Below are positions 18,421-25,905 of a stretch of DNA of 54,510 bases, piece after piece. Each line of letters begins with the position of its first letter. Position 1 is the stretch's first letter. The notes under the pieces are model-generated. The model was not told where the DNA came from. It did not search any database and worked only from the letters and a program-made list of their open reading frames with translations. A program made the position numbers and the translations under genes. Source of the DNA: Solirubrobacter phytolaccae (GTDB lineage: Bacteria; Actinomycetota; Thermoleophilia; Solirubrobacterales; Solirubrobacteraceae); NCBI RefSeq assembly GCF_027587195.1, contig NZ_JAPDDP010000048.1, positions 1-54,510 of the forward strand. Direction: 5' to 3'.

Positions 18421-19260
18421 ATGCGGGAGATGACAGCCCAGCTTTCGAGCGCGCTCGCAGCCAGCGCCGCCATCGCCCACAACGCCAGCATCGGCGCCGC
18501 GCGCGAAACCGTGGTGCGGGAGTTGCTTGCACCCTATTTGCCGGCACGGTTTCAAACGGCAACCGGTACGGCCGTGAATAAGGTCGGGGAAAGGAGTGAT
18601 CAGCTCGATGTGATGATCGTCGATGGCACTGCCGGAAGGCCGTTCGTGAACGTGGGCGGCCAGAGTGTTGTGCCAGTCGAGCTCATCTACGCCTGCCTGC
18701 AGATCAAGACTTATCTGGCGCCGTCGACTGTCGCCGGGGCGGTCGAAAACCTTGCTTCGCTGCTGCGACTGTTTCCGCCCGGTGACGAAGCTGGTGGGGC
18801 CGAAGAGCGACCGTTCACCGCGATCGTCACCTACAAGGCGACCCGTGACGAGCGCGAGCTGTTCGAAGCCTTCGTCGAGGCCAACCTTCGGCTGCCTCCT
18901 GAAGAGCACGTGAACTGCCTACTCGTTCTCAACAAGTTCGTCACAGTGATGTCCGAGCGGGAGGAAGATCCGGCCAATCCGCACGGCAACTACCACCCGG
19001 TGCCGCGTTACGCGGCTGACCATTGGTCTACTGCTTCGTTTGGCGAAGATTCGACGCTCGCGTTTTACGTCCTGCTGAGCACTGAGCTAGCTGGGTACCG
19101 TCCGCCGGACTTCAGCCCGTGGACGTACGTGACGACCGCTGAACTATTGCCTTCCGGAACACTGGCCCGCTACTGGGGCCGCTACGACGACCCCGACGAA
19201 CTGGCCGAACGGCGCAGAAGTCGCCACCCCCGCAAGAGACGGAAGCGGCGCGCCGACTGA
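18421..19260 (+). CDS. DUF6602-domain protein, PD-(D/E)XK-nuclease-like
   Basis: The protein of about 280 residues resembles DUF6602 proteins. An N-terminal helix with H-x7-G-x2-RE (AHNASIGAARETVV) is followed by LLAPYLPARFQTATG, then QLDVMIVD and YACLQIKTYL, giving the Asp and Q-x-K strand pattern of a restriction-endonuclease fold. The Q-x-K variant occurs in Mrr-like nucleases, so catalysis is possible but unproven. The tail is very basic (RRSRHPRKRRKRR). The frame is open from ATG 18313. I prefer ATG 18421, or 18430, because the preceding 36 residues look unlike the family. It is divergent from the SIR2 operon and could be an added defence component or an independent nuclease. Confidence 0.65.
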   Translation: MREMTAQLSSALAASAAIAHNASIGAARETVVRELLAPYLPARFQTATGTAVNKVGERSDQLDVMIVDGTAGRPFVNVGGQSVVPVELIYACLQIKTYLAPSTVAGAVENLASLLRLFPPGDEAGGAEERPFTAIVTYKATRDERELFEAFVEANLRLPPEEHVNCLLVLNKFVTVMSEREEDPANPHGNYHPVPRYAADHWSTASFGEDSTLAFYVLLSTELAGYRPPDFSPWTYVTTAELLPSGTLARYWGRYDDPDELAERRRSRHPRKRRKRRAD

Positions 19261-19453
19261 CCAGATGAGGTCGACGGTGCAGACACCGCTCAGTCGCGAC
19301 GTCAAGCGGCTCGTAGCCACTCTCATTCCTTCTTGCGGCGATTCGTCGCCTGCGTTTCCTTCGACGTTCGCGGGCGTACAGTGACGTTCGGGGCGTCTCT
19401 GCTCGCAACTCGGCTCGTGTATTTCTCTTTGCGCCCCGGCTACGGTTCCGCTT

Positions 19454-19684
19454 ATGGCAAAGGACGAGCAACTCAAGGCACTGCGAGAGGCGACCGTGGC
19501 AGAGAGCGAGATGATGTCGCCGCCGTACAGCCTCGAAGAAGCGAGGCGGGCGGATGGCTCACGAAAACCTCCTAACACGACAGGCGCACGCGGCGGCGCG
19601 TCACTGACGGAGCTCGTCGAGGGCGACACATCGCGTCTCGTCTCTGACCGGATCGACGCGACGATCAACAAACACGGGCTCTGA
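19454..19684 (+). CDS. Small hypothetical protein
   Basis: The 76-residue hydrophilic frame begins MAKDEQLKALREATVAESEM and ends DRIDATINKHGL. Its composition is ordinary and helical, without the Arg/Pro/Ser excess of random frames here, which is the main reason to keep it. It lies downstream of the DUF6602 gene on the same strand after a 193-base gap. There is no clear Shine-Dalgarno sequence and no recognised family. Confidence 0.4.
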   Translation: MAKDEQLKALREATVAESEMMSPPYSLEEARRADGSRKPPNTTGARGGASLTELVEGDTSRLVSDRIDATINKHGL

Positions 19685-19999
19685 AGCTCGCTCACCGCTT
19701 CGCCGATGGAGGAGTCCTCCCGAACACACCTGATCCGTCAGCGGAGCGCGCGGCTGATGCGAGACGCATAGTTTCATTGCCGCCTTGCGCGGCGTGCGGT
19801 GGTCTCTGCCAAGCTGATGGCGACAACAGCTCAGCGGGTGGTGAGAGCGGTAGATTCGAGAGCGGGAGGCTCGAGCCAAGGCAGCACTGGTAACTGGCGA
19901 AACGGAATAGCCCCCTCGGCAGTCTTGAGGGCAATCTCTGAACTCGCTTTTCACGAGGCGCTTTGCGCGGACGGTGTCCCGCAGACGCCGGCCTGCCGT
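19685..19999. other. No supported gene between the small protein and the membrane-protein pair
   Basis: Frames on both strands in this 315-base stretch are short and have random-like composition. I see no tRNA fold or repeat. It may be decayed coding sequence in the accessory island, but nothing identifiable remains. Confidence 0.35.
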
Positions 20000-20362
20000 T
20001 CAGCTGTCCGTCGTGCGCAGCTTAACTACCCGGGCCTGTACGACTCCTCGTATGCCGTCTCGAATGGTGATGAGGCCGACTAGAGCCGCGGCGAGCGCAC
20101 CGCCTAGAAGTACGGTTGTCTCGTCGGACGTGAGTGTCTCGAACGCTCCTTCTGGGCCCTCGAGACCTATCTGTCCCTGCGCCAACATGACGAACAGTCG
20201 GATCGCGGCCGTGAGGGCGTTGCAGCCGAACCACACGAGCAGACTCGGGCCGATCTCCGGTATCTGCCAGCGGTTCGGCGTACTCCATTCGTGTGGGCCG
20301 ATCGCGCACGCGAAGAGGATGACAATAGCCAGGATGGTGCCGGCGGCGACCCACGGATCCAT
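20000..20362 (-). CDS. Small membrane protein of unknown function
   Basis: The 120-residue product has three hydrophobic segments: residues about 5-22 (VAAGTILAIVILFACAIG), 42-62 (SLLVWFGCNALTAAIRLFVML) and 84-102 (TVLLGGALAAALVGLITI). A basic, polar tail lies on the cytoplasmic side. Its start ATG at 20362 lies 3 bases after the stop of another small membrane protein gene, so the two form an operon. No family is recognised. Small paired membrane proteins inside a defence-rich island could be effectors or a toxin/immunity pair, but that is speculation. Confidence 0.6.
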   Translation of the reverse strand: MDPWVAAGTILAIVILFACAIGPHEWSTPNRWQIPEIGPSLLVWFGCNALTAAIRLFVMLAQGQIGLEGPEGAFETLTSDETTVLLGGALAAALVGLITIRDGIRGVVQARVVKLRTTDS

Positions 20363-20365
20363 ATG

Positions 20366-20611
20366 TCAGGCCGCCGGTTTACGCCAACGTCGAAGGCGAG
20401 GTATCGCAAAGCCGGCGATTACACCGACGAGTGCGCCCGCGATCGCGGTCTCCGGCCCGGCAATGCCGGCTGCAATGCTGGCGAGCCCAATAGCGGAGCC
20501 GAGAACCGTGCCACCGGTATTGATGAGGCTTCCCTCAATATCATCGACCTTGGCCGCCAGCCGAAGGTCCGCTTCCAGCGCAGGATCGGGATCGGGCGTC
20601 GACTCGGGCAC
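20366..20611 (-). CDS. Small membrane protein, first of a two-gene pair
   Basis: The 81-residue product has an acidic Pro-rich N-terminus (PESTPDPDPALEADL) followed by a Gly/Ala-rich hydrophobic half, VLGSAIGLASIAAGIAG and AIAGALVGVIAGFAIP, which could form two tight helices, and a basic end RLRRWRK. The start is GTG 20611, with AGAAGG directly before it. It lies immediately upstream of the 120-residue membrane protein with a 3-base gap. The Gly-zipper-like segment recalls membrane-active peptides, but no homologue is recognised. Confidence 0.55.
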   Translation of the reverse strand: MPESTPDPDPALEADLRLAAKVDDIEGSLINTGGTVLGSAIGLASIAAGIAGPETAIAGALVGVIAGFAIPRLRRWRKPAA

Positions 20612-21016
20612 CTTCTGACAGATTATCCGCCGAAGCTGACGCGATCAACACGATCAGGCACCAACGTGGCCCGCCTCCAGGAGGGAAGACGTTGCACGTG
20701 ACGGGAGCGATACCGAAGGGCGACTCGGCTACGGGGTTTCCATTGAGGGTCGCCGAAGTGCTCGCAAGGCAACGATGCCTTGACCACCACGGCCTAACTG
20801 CCGGGGCCAAGAAGACTCGGGCGAGTGCCGTGTGACCGCCGCTGCTTTGCGCGAAGCGCGAGGACGAAGCTCGGCCAAACCTGGCCGCCTATCACGGGTG
20901 AAGTGCTCACCTATCCGAACAGCGCGGCGCTCGTCGCTAAGTGCTCTCGCGTGCGGAGATACAAGTGTCCGGGCCCACCGGACCGTGCCGCCTCCCTGAC
21001 CGGTAGATCTTGGGTG
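20612..21016. other. Intergenic region with a hairpin, between small membrane pair and HEPN-like gene
   Basis: This 405-base divergent gap should carry promoters for both sides. An open plus-strand frame ending at 20835 (containing FPLRVAEVLARQRC) and an overlapping minus-strand frame both lack supporting features, so neither is called. The only clear structure is the 7-bp hairpin listed separately. No RNA gene was recognised. Confidence 0.35.
20765..20782. repeat. Perfect hairpin CAAGGCA/TGCCTTG
   Basis: Two 7-bp complementary arms, CAAGGCA and TGCCTTG, flank the 4-base loop ACGA. There is no downstream T-run, so a classic intrinsic terminator is not supported. It could be an operator or an RNA hairpin. 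The position is about 235 bases upstream of the HEPN-like start. Confidence 0.4.
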
Positions 21017-22627
21017 ATGACAACGTCGCCACTCGATCCCGCCACTGCGGAACGCACTACGAGACTTCGAGGGATGCTCAGGGATGCTCAAGCGCGGGCC
21101 GGCGATCGGTCAGTGCTTGGCCAGCATCTCGCCGTGGTCGCGCTGGATGGAGTCGCCGAACTCGCGATGCACCTTTGCGCTTACGAACTATCGCTGCAGC
21201 CGGCACGCGAGTGGCTGAAGCTGCTCAAACAGTTGCGCGATGAGCTTGGGTCAAAATGGGACGGCGCTGGAGCTCAGGGAGCGGATGAGCTTCATCGATC
21301 ACGAAACCTCGTCCAACACGCAGGAGTGCTTCCCCACCCGGACCAGTTGGCTCGATGGGCGGCCGATGTTGAGCGGTTCGTCCGAGGCCTAACTTCCGCT
21401 GCGCTCGGAATCGATCTCGCCCACGCTACGTCCGGGCTTGCGATCAAGGATACGGAGCTGAGACGCCTAATTGATGAGGCAGAAGGGCTCCTCCTCGCTG
21501 GCGACGCACCCGGCGCATTTGCGTTGACGTGCAACGCTCTGGACGCAGCTCGACGGGCGTGGTCGTCTCGTGGCGGGAGCGCTGACGACCCCTTCGGTGG
21601 ACCTTTTGGTCGGTCCCCCCAATTCGACGAGTTCCGACAGGCGAACGCGGCGTTCCAGGAGGTCTACGACCGTCTCGATGTGGCGACCTTCACCTCTGAT
21701 CTCGGTGAGTGGATCTGGCTGCGGCAACAACTCGAGGAAAGCCGCAAGCGGTCGCCGCCGACCGCCGAAGACGCGCAGCGCGCTCTCGCCTTCGTCGTCG
21801 GCTGGATCCTCCGATACGAGAGCTATGTCACCCGGTATCCCGAAGAACGGTGGCGTGCTTGGCGGGATTCCCAGCGAGCTCCAACGACGGGCGTGCCCGG
21901 AGGGCCTCACATCACCGTGCTCGACGTTCAGCCATGGCGCGCGACGCAGGCTTCAGGAGTCGAGTGGACGTTCGCGTTGTCTGACCTTCCCGCGCCGGAC
22001 GACATCTTCTCATGGGCGGTGTCCGTGGCGTCAGGCGATCTGCGATCAGCCGGAGAAGCGGGCAGCGCATACCTCGGGCTGCGAGGGGAACTCAAGGTTC
22101 GAGTTCCTCCCGACACCACTGAAACGAGAGTCCTCGCGATCGTGCGCAACCTTCTCGCTGACGCCGGGATCGCTCTTCGGCGTCGCGACGAAAGGCTTCG
22201 CCAGGAGGAGGAAGACATTGCAGCGCTCGCAGCTCCCTTTGCGTCCGCCCTCAAAGGCTCGGCGCTCCCCGTCAACGCGATCAGCGCACGCGTCGCGGAC
22301 CCGAAGCATCCACAGCGGTCTCCAGCGGCCGTGAGCGTCGAGTTGGAGCTCGACGACGCACTCAACCGCGAACTACCGGAAGCTCTATCCATCGTCGCAA
22401 ACGAAATCGGCCTTGCCATGACATCGCCTCCGATGGCGTGGGGCGGAACAGTGTGGTTCGCACCAGAATTGTCTCCCGAGTCTGTAGTGCGCTGGCTTAG
22501 TCTCGGTCTCGAGCGCGCCCGCGCGGCGGGCGAGGAACGCGAACGAGTCGCGGCAGAAGGCGAACAGCGGCGGATCGCGACACTGGCGTCGATGCGTCGC
22601 CTTCTCGAGATTCAGGAACCACAGTGA
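21017..22627 (+). CDS. Uncharacterised protein with N-terminal HEPN-like domain
   Basis: The 536-residue soluble protein starts at ATG 21017. Residues 30-125 form an all-helical block (LAVVALDGVAELAMHLCAYEL, WLKLLKQLRDELG) leading to HRSRNLVQHAG, a perfect R-x4-H motif (Arg 96, His 101) preceded and followed as in HEPN ribonucleases, then DQLARWAADVERFVRGL. A second helical stretch about 130-300 resembles a tetratricopeptide-like or second HEPN-like bundle. The C-terminal third alternates strands and helices, with a charged coiled-coil end (LERARAAGEERERVAAEGEQ). No overall family is recognised. The island context suggests an RNA-cleaving immunity protein, which is inference. Confidence 0.6.
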   Translation: MTTSPLDPATAERTTRLRGMLRDAQARAGDRSVLGQHLAVVALDGVAELAMHLCAYELSLQPAREWLKLLKQLRDELGSKWDGAGAQGADELHRSRNLVQHAGVLPHPDQLARWAADVERFVRGLTSAALGIDLAHATSGLAIKDTELRRLIDEAEGLLLAGDAPGAFALTCNALDAARRAWSSRGGSADDPFGGPFGRSPQFDEFRQANAAFQEVYDRLDVATFTSDLGEWIWLRQQLEESRKRSPPTAEDAQRALAFVVGWILRYESYVTRYPEERWRAWRDSQRAPTTGVPGGPHITVLDVQPWRATQASGVEWTFALSDLPAPDDIFSWAVSVASGDLRSAGEAGSAYLGLRGELKVRVPPDTTETRVLAIVRNLLADAGIALRRRDERLRQEEEDIAALAAPFASALKGSALPVNAISARVADPKHPQRSPAAVSVELELDDALNRELPEALSIVANEIGLAMTSPPMAWGGTVWFAPELSPESVVRWLSLGLERARAAGEERERVAAEGEQRRIATLASMRRLLEIQEPQ

Positions 22628-22727
22628 CCCGCCGCCCGAGCCGTCCACGGCAATCTCTCGCGAACGTGCGGGCTGGTGGAACTCCGCGCAGGGACCTGTC
22701 GAGGGACTGATCTCCCGGCCAGACCGA

Positions 22728-22743
22728 CTATCGCTTTGCGCGA
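22728..22743 (+). repeat. Left copy of 16-bp direct repeat, candidate attachment site
   Basis: The sequence CTATCGCTTTGCGCGA is found here and again, identical and in the same orientation, at 25195-25210. This copy lies 24 bases from the stop end of the broken integrase, where attachment sites of tyrosine-recombinase elements normally sit. Confidence 0.5.
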
Positions 22744-22767
22744 CGTCCAGCCGCGAATCGGAAGGCG

Positions 22768-23455
22768 TCAGCGTGTGGTGCGTACGGGGATCATGGGTGC
22801 GCGTCGGGCGTGGACGGTGTCGATGATCTCGGCGTTGTCGATTCCTTGGAGGTAGATCGAGGTGATGCCGAGGTTGCTGTGGCCGAGCTGTCGTTGAATC
22901 ACGATCAGCGGGACGCCTTCGTGAGCCATCTCGACTGCGTGGGCGTGGCGAAGCTGGTGCGGTGCGAAGCGCCTGCGGACTCTCGCCGCGGCTGCGGCGT
23001 GCCGTAACTCGTTGCGCGCGGCTGCGGTTGTCCAGCGTGGTCCGCGGGTCGGGCCGGTGATGATGCAGAACAGCGGTCCGACTGGGAGCTCGAGCCGGCT
23101 GACGAGCCACGGTTGGAGTTCTTGCCAGGCCCAGTCGTCCCATGCCGACCTCGCGACGGCGACCGCCTTTGCCGCGGCGAACCAGGACCGCCCCGCGGCG
23201 CGTCCAGGTCGGACTCAGCGAGCGCGAGGGCTTCGCTGATCCGAAGCCCCGCGCGCCAGAGCACGGCGATCAGCCCGCGCAGCCGCTGACCGTGCAGCGA
23301 TCACCGGCGGCGCGCATGACCGAGACGATCTCCTCCACTGTGGGCGGATCGGCCGGGTAGCGCAGGCCCTTGTTCCGTGGCGGGCGGCCGGCATGAAAGC
23401 CGGGCATCGTGGCCGGCGAACGGCGGCGACCGGCGACATCGAGCATCTGCGACAT
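22768..23455 (-). pseudogene. Tyrosine recombinase/integrase, inactivated by three frameshifts
   Basis: Reading across frames from ATG 23455, which has a strong GGGAGG site 6 bases upstream, gives a nearly full integrase of about 229 residues. It runs N-terminal segment (MSQMLDVAG, FHAGRPPRNKGLRYPADPP), then after a shift near 23300 the catalytic-Arg block LWRAGLRISEALALAESDLD, after a second shift near 23200 RRGAVLVRRGKGGRRREVGM, and after a third near 23140 the C-terminal half with PHQLRHAHAVEMAHEG, QRQLGHSNLGITSIYLQG and the stop at 22768. The catalytic Arg, His-x-x-Arg-His, His and Tyr are all still visible, so decay is recent or partly sequencing error. Similar integrases are, from memory, common in Solirubrobacter-type genomes. 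Confidence 0.8.
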
Positions 23456-23706
23456 CGTGTCCTCCCTTGGACCGTTGCGATCCGCCGAGGATGCCGATGG
23501 GGCTGGCGGTCCGTCACGGAAGCAACAGTCCGGCGAGGGTGGAACACGCCGGGATCGCACCGACCCTGAGCATGGGAAGCGATAGTCGGATCGCGCGGGC
23601 GCCGCGGGCCTTGCGATCACCCGCGTCACATGCAGGTATACAGCGGGCTGTTACGCGACGGCCGGCCCCCTCGTGTTGGGGCACGACGTGACGCGTCCGG
23701 CGGACT

Positions 23707-24900
23707 CTACGCGCCACCAACCTTCAGACGCCCGACGACATCGTAGTTCTCGGCGATGAAAGACGCGAAGAAAGGATCAAGGAGTTCCTTAGCCGCGGGG
23801 CCTGGAGAGGTGGCTAGATCCCAGCTGCGAAAAAGACCGGTAGCGGCGTACTCCGTGTCGGCGACCTTGGGCATGTTGTCGTGTGCGGTGCGCCCTCGAG
23901 ATGCGTGAAACGACACCGAACCGTCGAGGCCTTCGATGCGAACACCGCATCGCAGAATGCCAGCGGTCGCAGTTTTGGAGAAGAAGTGGCCCGCGAACGC
24001 GAGTTGCCCCATCAGCTCGGAAGCCCACTGGTGCTCGAACGCACAAAAGCCTATGCCGGATTCCGTGAGCAACGGGCGAGTCGTTACAAACGAGAATCCG
24101 GAGGAATACCGAAGTGCAGCAGCCACAAACACGTTGTCCTTGAGCCGCTCGACGTCCTCGGCGACGTATCCCGCTTTCCAGCCGGTCGAGCCGAGAGGCG
24201 TCCAGTTGACGAGCCAGTCGAAGGTATTGGGTTGAAGATGCACGTCTATCTGCACAGGTACGAGTTCGCCCGCTGCGGCCCGCACCGATTCCGCGAGGGG
24301 GCGGCTGAGCCACGGCGCCGCCGGGTGTCGTGCTTCGTTAAGGGGCAGGATCTGAAGTCGCATACGCCCGATGCCCCGATAGCTGCTATTGCCGGCGTCT
24401 GGTGGCCACGTGAACTCGTCCATCGGGTCGCGCTCATCCGCAAGGTGCAGCATCGAGCGCCGTCGGTCATACAGCCGTTCCAGCTCTGGCTCTTCGAGGT
24501 ATCGCGTCGTCGTCTCGGCTCTCGCGGGGAAGCGGTTCTCGACCATGTGCGGCGCCCACGGTGAGGGCGGCACTTCGAGGACCAGGAGACCATTCGAATC
24601 GCCTCTCGTCTTGGTCAGTGCCTCAAGTTCGAAATGCAAAGGCGGCCGCACGCGGCTCGAGATGATCTGCGAGAGCCTCTCGGCGGCGCCTTTCAGTGGG
24701 ATGGGCGTTGCTTGCGTGGCGAGGCCGTTGACTTCGTCCATACCGATCAAGATCACTCCGCCGTCGATGCTCATCGCGGCAGCGTCCTTTGCGAGATCCT
24801 TGGGGTTCGCGGCAAGGTCGCGCTTGAAATCCAGGTCTGAAGCCTCTTCAAGTGCTCCGATCGCGGCGAGCGCCTCACCATATGTCCGTGGTCTCCACAC
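23707..24900 (-). CDS. Schlafen AlbA_2-domain protein
   Basis: This is a 397-residue protein. Residues about 10-150 match the AlbA_2 (Schlafen core-like) domain: E-x3-LDFKRDLA, DLAKDAAAMSIDGGVILIGMDE, then a long strand-rich segment through RPPLHFELEALTK and GLLVLEVPPSPWAPHM. The motif ATTTRYLEEPELERLYDRR fits the end of the domain. Residues 170-397 are unassigned. AlbA_2 proteins bind nucleic acid and are frequent in mobile and defence regions, some as tRNA/RNA nucleases or regulators. The start is GTG 24900, with GAGAGG 9 bases upstream. It lies inside the direct-repeat-bounded segment beside the dead integrase. Confidence 0.75.
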   Translation of the reverse strand: MWRPRTYGEALAAIGALEEASDLDFKRDLAANPKDLAKDAAAMSIDGGVILIGMDEVNGLATQATPIPLKGAAERLSQIISSRVRPPLHFELEALTKTRGDSNGLLVLEVPPSPWAPHMVENRFPARAETTTRYLEEPELERLYDRRRSMLHLADERDPMDEFTWPPDAGNSSYRGIGRMRLQILPLNEARHPAAPWLSRPLAESVRAAAGELVPVQIDVHLQPNTFDWLVNWTPLGSTGWKAGYVAEDVERLKDNVFVAAALRYSSGFSFVTTRPLLTESGIGFCAFEHQWASELMGQLAFAGHFFSKTATAGILRCGVRIEGLDGSVSFHASRGRTAHDNMPKVADTEYAATGLFRSWDLATSPGPAAKELLDPFFASFIAENYDVVGRLKVGGA

Positions 24901-25394
24901 ATCAGGAAGCCTCTCAAACCACGAGCGTCACTGCTCCAGCTTCGGTCGTCACGCGGCGGCGGGCATGCGTCGTTCCGGCGTCGCACGGGCGAGAGGGCGA
25001 AAGCGCTTCTCACCGACGAAACGGCTGGCGCGGCGGATCACTTTCCCAAGGAGTGCTCGGCTCTCTCATACGCCGGCCCTAGTCCGCCGACGACACGTGA
25101 GCAATGCCAACACGGGCGACCTCGGCCCTGTTTGGCGGGGTGGCTGGCTGCTCCTACCGACGATGGGGAGCGGTCCGCGCCGGCGCGGACGTCGCTATCG
25201 CTTTGCGCGAGAACCGCCAGCGTTGAAGTGCCCGTCGGCGTTTCATAACCGGAGCGGAGCATCGATGCGCCTGCACGCGCTCGCGGAGACATACGAGGCG
25301 ACTGGTGGCGGGCTTCGACGTCGCTCGCCCTCCGCGCATCGCGTGCGCGGAGGAGCGCGGCGCAAAAGCTAACGCTGTCCGAGTGCTACGGCGC
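24901..25394. other. Right end of accessory region, no supported gene
   Basis: This stretch of almost 500 bases holds the second 16-bp repeat at 25195-25210 but no convincing gene. A small plus frame at 25264-25371 (MRLHALAETYEATGG) lacks a recognised family and a ribosome site. Typical chromosomal composition resumes with the VOC gene. Confidence 0.4.
25195..25210 (+). repeat. Right copy of 16-bp direct repeat, candidate attachment site
   Basis: Identical to 22728-22743 (CTATCGCTTTGCGCGA) and in the same orientation. It lies in the noncoding stretch upstream of the AlbA_2 gene, near the place where chromosomal-style sequence resumes. Confidence 0.5.
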
Positions 25395-25844
25395 TTACGG
25401 AGTTGAGGCGACGCCCAGGACCCAGGTCACTCCGAAACGGTCGGTGAGCATCCCGAATCCTGCGCTCCACGCCGATGCGGCGAGGGGCTCGACGATCGCC
25501 GATCCGGCGGAGAGCTTGTCCCAGTAGCCCTGCACCTCGGTGAGGGATTCGCCTTCGACGGAGACGAAGAACGGCTGGTCGGTGATGGTGACGCCGTTCT
25601 CGCGGCGGGTGGCGCCCGCGTTGGCCGGCGAGCCGTCGGTCTTTCCGGGGATGTCGTAGGCGAAGCCGGCGTCGCTCTCGACCTTGCCGAAGACGACGCG
25701 ATCGGCGCCGGGCGCGTCCTTGGGCATGCCGAAGTCGCCGTAGGTGGCGATTACGGGCAGTCCGCCGAAGACGGACGCGTAGAACTCCAGCGCCGCGCGG
25801 GCGTCGCCGTGGAAGTTCAGGTGGGGAGTCGCGTTGATCCTCAT
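25395..25844 (-). CDS. VOC-superfamily (PhnB-like) protein
   Basis: The 149-residue protein has the PhnB/3-demethylubiquinone-methyltransferase-like VOC pattern: NATPHLNFHGDARAALEFYASVFGG at the N-terminus (read in short blocks), a central PFFVSVEGESLTEVQGYWDKLSAGS and the C-terminal FGMLTDRFGVTWVLGV. Such single-domain VOC proteins are small dimeric enzymes or binding proteins whose substrate is usually unknown. It is divergent from a WYL regulator, with only 61 bases between starts and a perfect palindrome in that gap, so it is very probably that regulator's target. Confidence 0.88.
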   Translation of the reverse strand: MRINATPHLNFHGDARAALEFYASVFGGLPVIATYGDFGMPKDAPGADRVVFGKVESDAGFAYDIPGKTDGSPANAGATRRENGVTITDQPFFVSVEGESLTEVQGYWDKLSAGSAIVEPLAASAWSAGFGMLTDRFGVTWVLGVASTP

Positions 25845-25865
25845 GCCTCCACTGTCACATCCATG

Positions 25866-25884
25866 TAGGACCGTTTTGGTCCTA
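25866..25884. promoter_or_regulatory. Palindromic operator TAGGACC-N5-GGTCCTA between VOC and WYL genes
   Basis: Two perfect 7-bp inverted arms, TAGGACC and GGTCCTA, are separated by GTTTT. The site sits in the 61-bp divergent gap, 22 bases upstream of the regulator ATG and 21 bases upstream of the VOC ATG. A further half-site-like GGACTA follows near 25890. The position and symmetry fit an operator bound by the WYL/HTH_11 regulator, controlling both genes. A terminator is excluded because both genes point away. Confidence 0.65.
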
Positions 25885-25905
25885 GACTTGGACTAGATTT
25901 GGGTG

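Larger units (their letters stand above)
22728..25210. mobile_element. Candidate small integrative element: dead integrase plus AlbA_2 gene between direct repeats
   Basis: Two perfect 16-bp direct repeats enclose about 2.45 kb containing only a tyrosine recombinase pseudogene and a Schlafen AlbA_2 protein gene, both on the minus strand. The integrase end abuts one repeat, the normal geometry of attL/attR. No tRNA is at either end, and partial copies of the repeat core GCTTTGCGCG occur elsewhere in the island (near 19964 and 20849), so chance or a locally common motif cannot be excluded. Confidence 0.4.

Noticed and set aside
20541-20810. An 89-residue minus-strand frame with protein-like stretches
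   Set aside because: It overlaps the better supported small membrane protein gene in another frame and no motif or ribosome site supports it.
19960-20860. Additional copies of the GCTTTGCGCG core as further attachment sites
   Set aside because: Only 10 to 12 bases match the 16-bp repeat, and flanking bases differ, so these are likely chance in GC-rich DNA.
13479-25394. Interpretation of the accessory block as a prophage
   Set aside because: No capsid, portal, terminase, tail, lysis or phage replication gene is seen; only integrase debris and single cargo-type genes.
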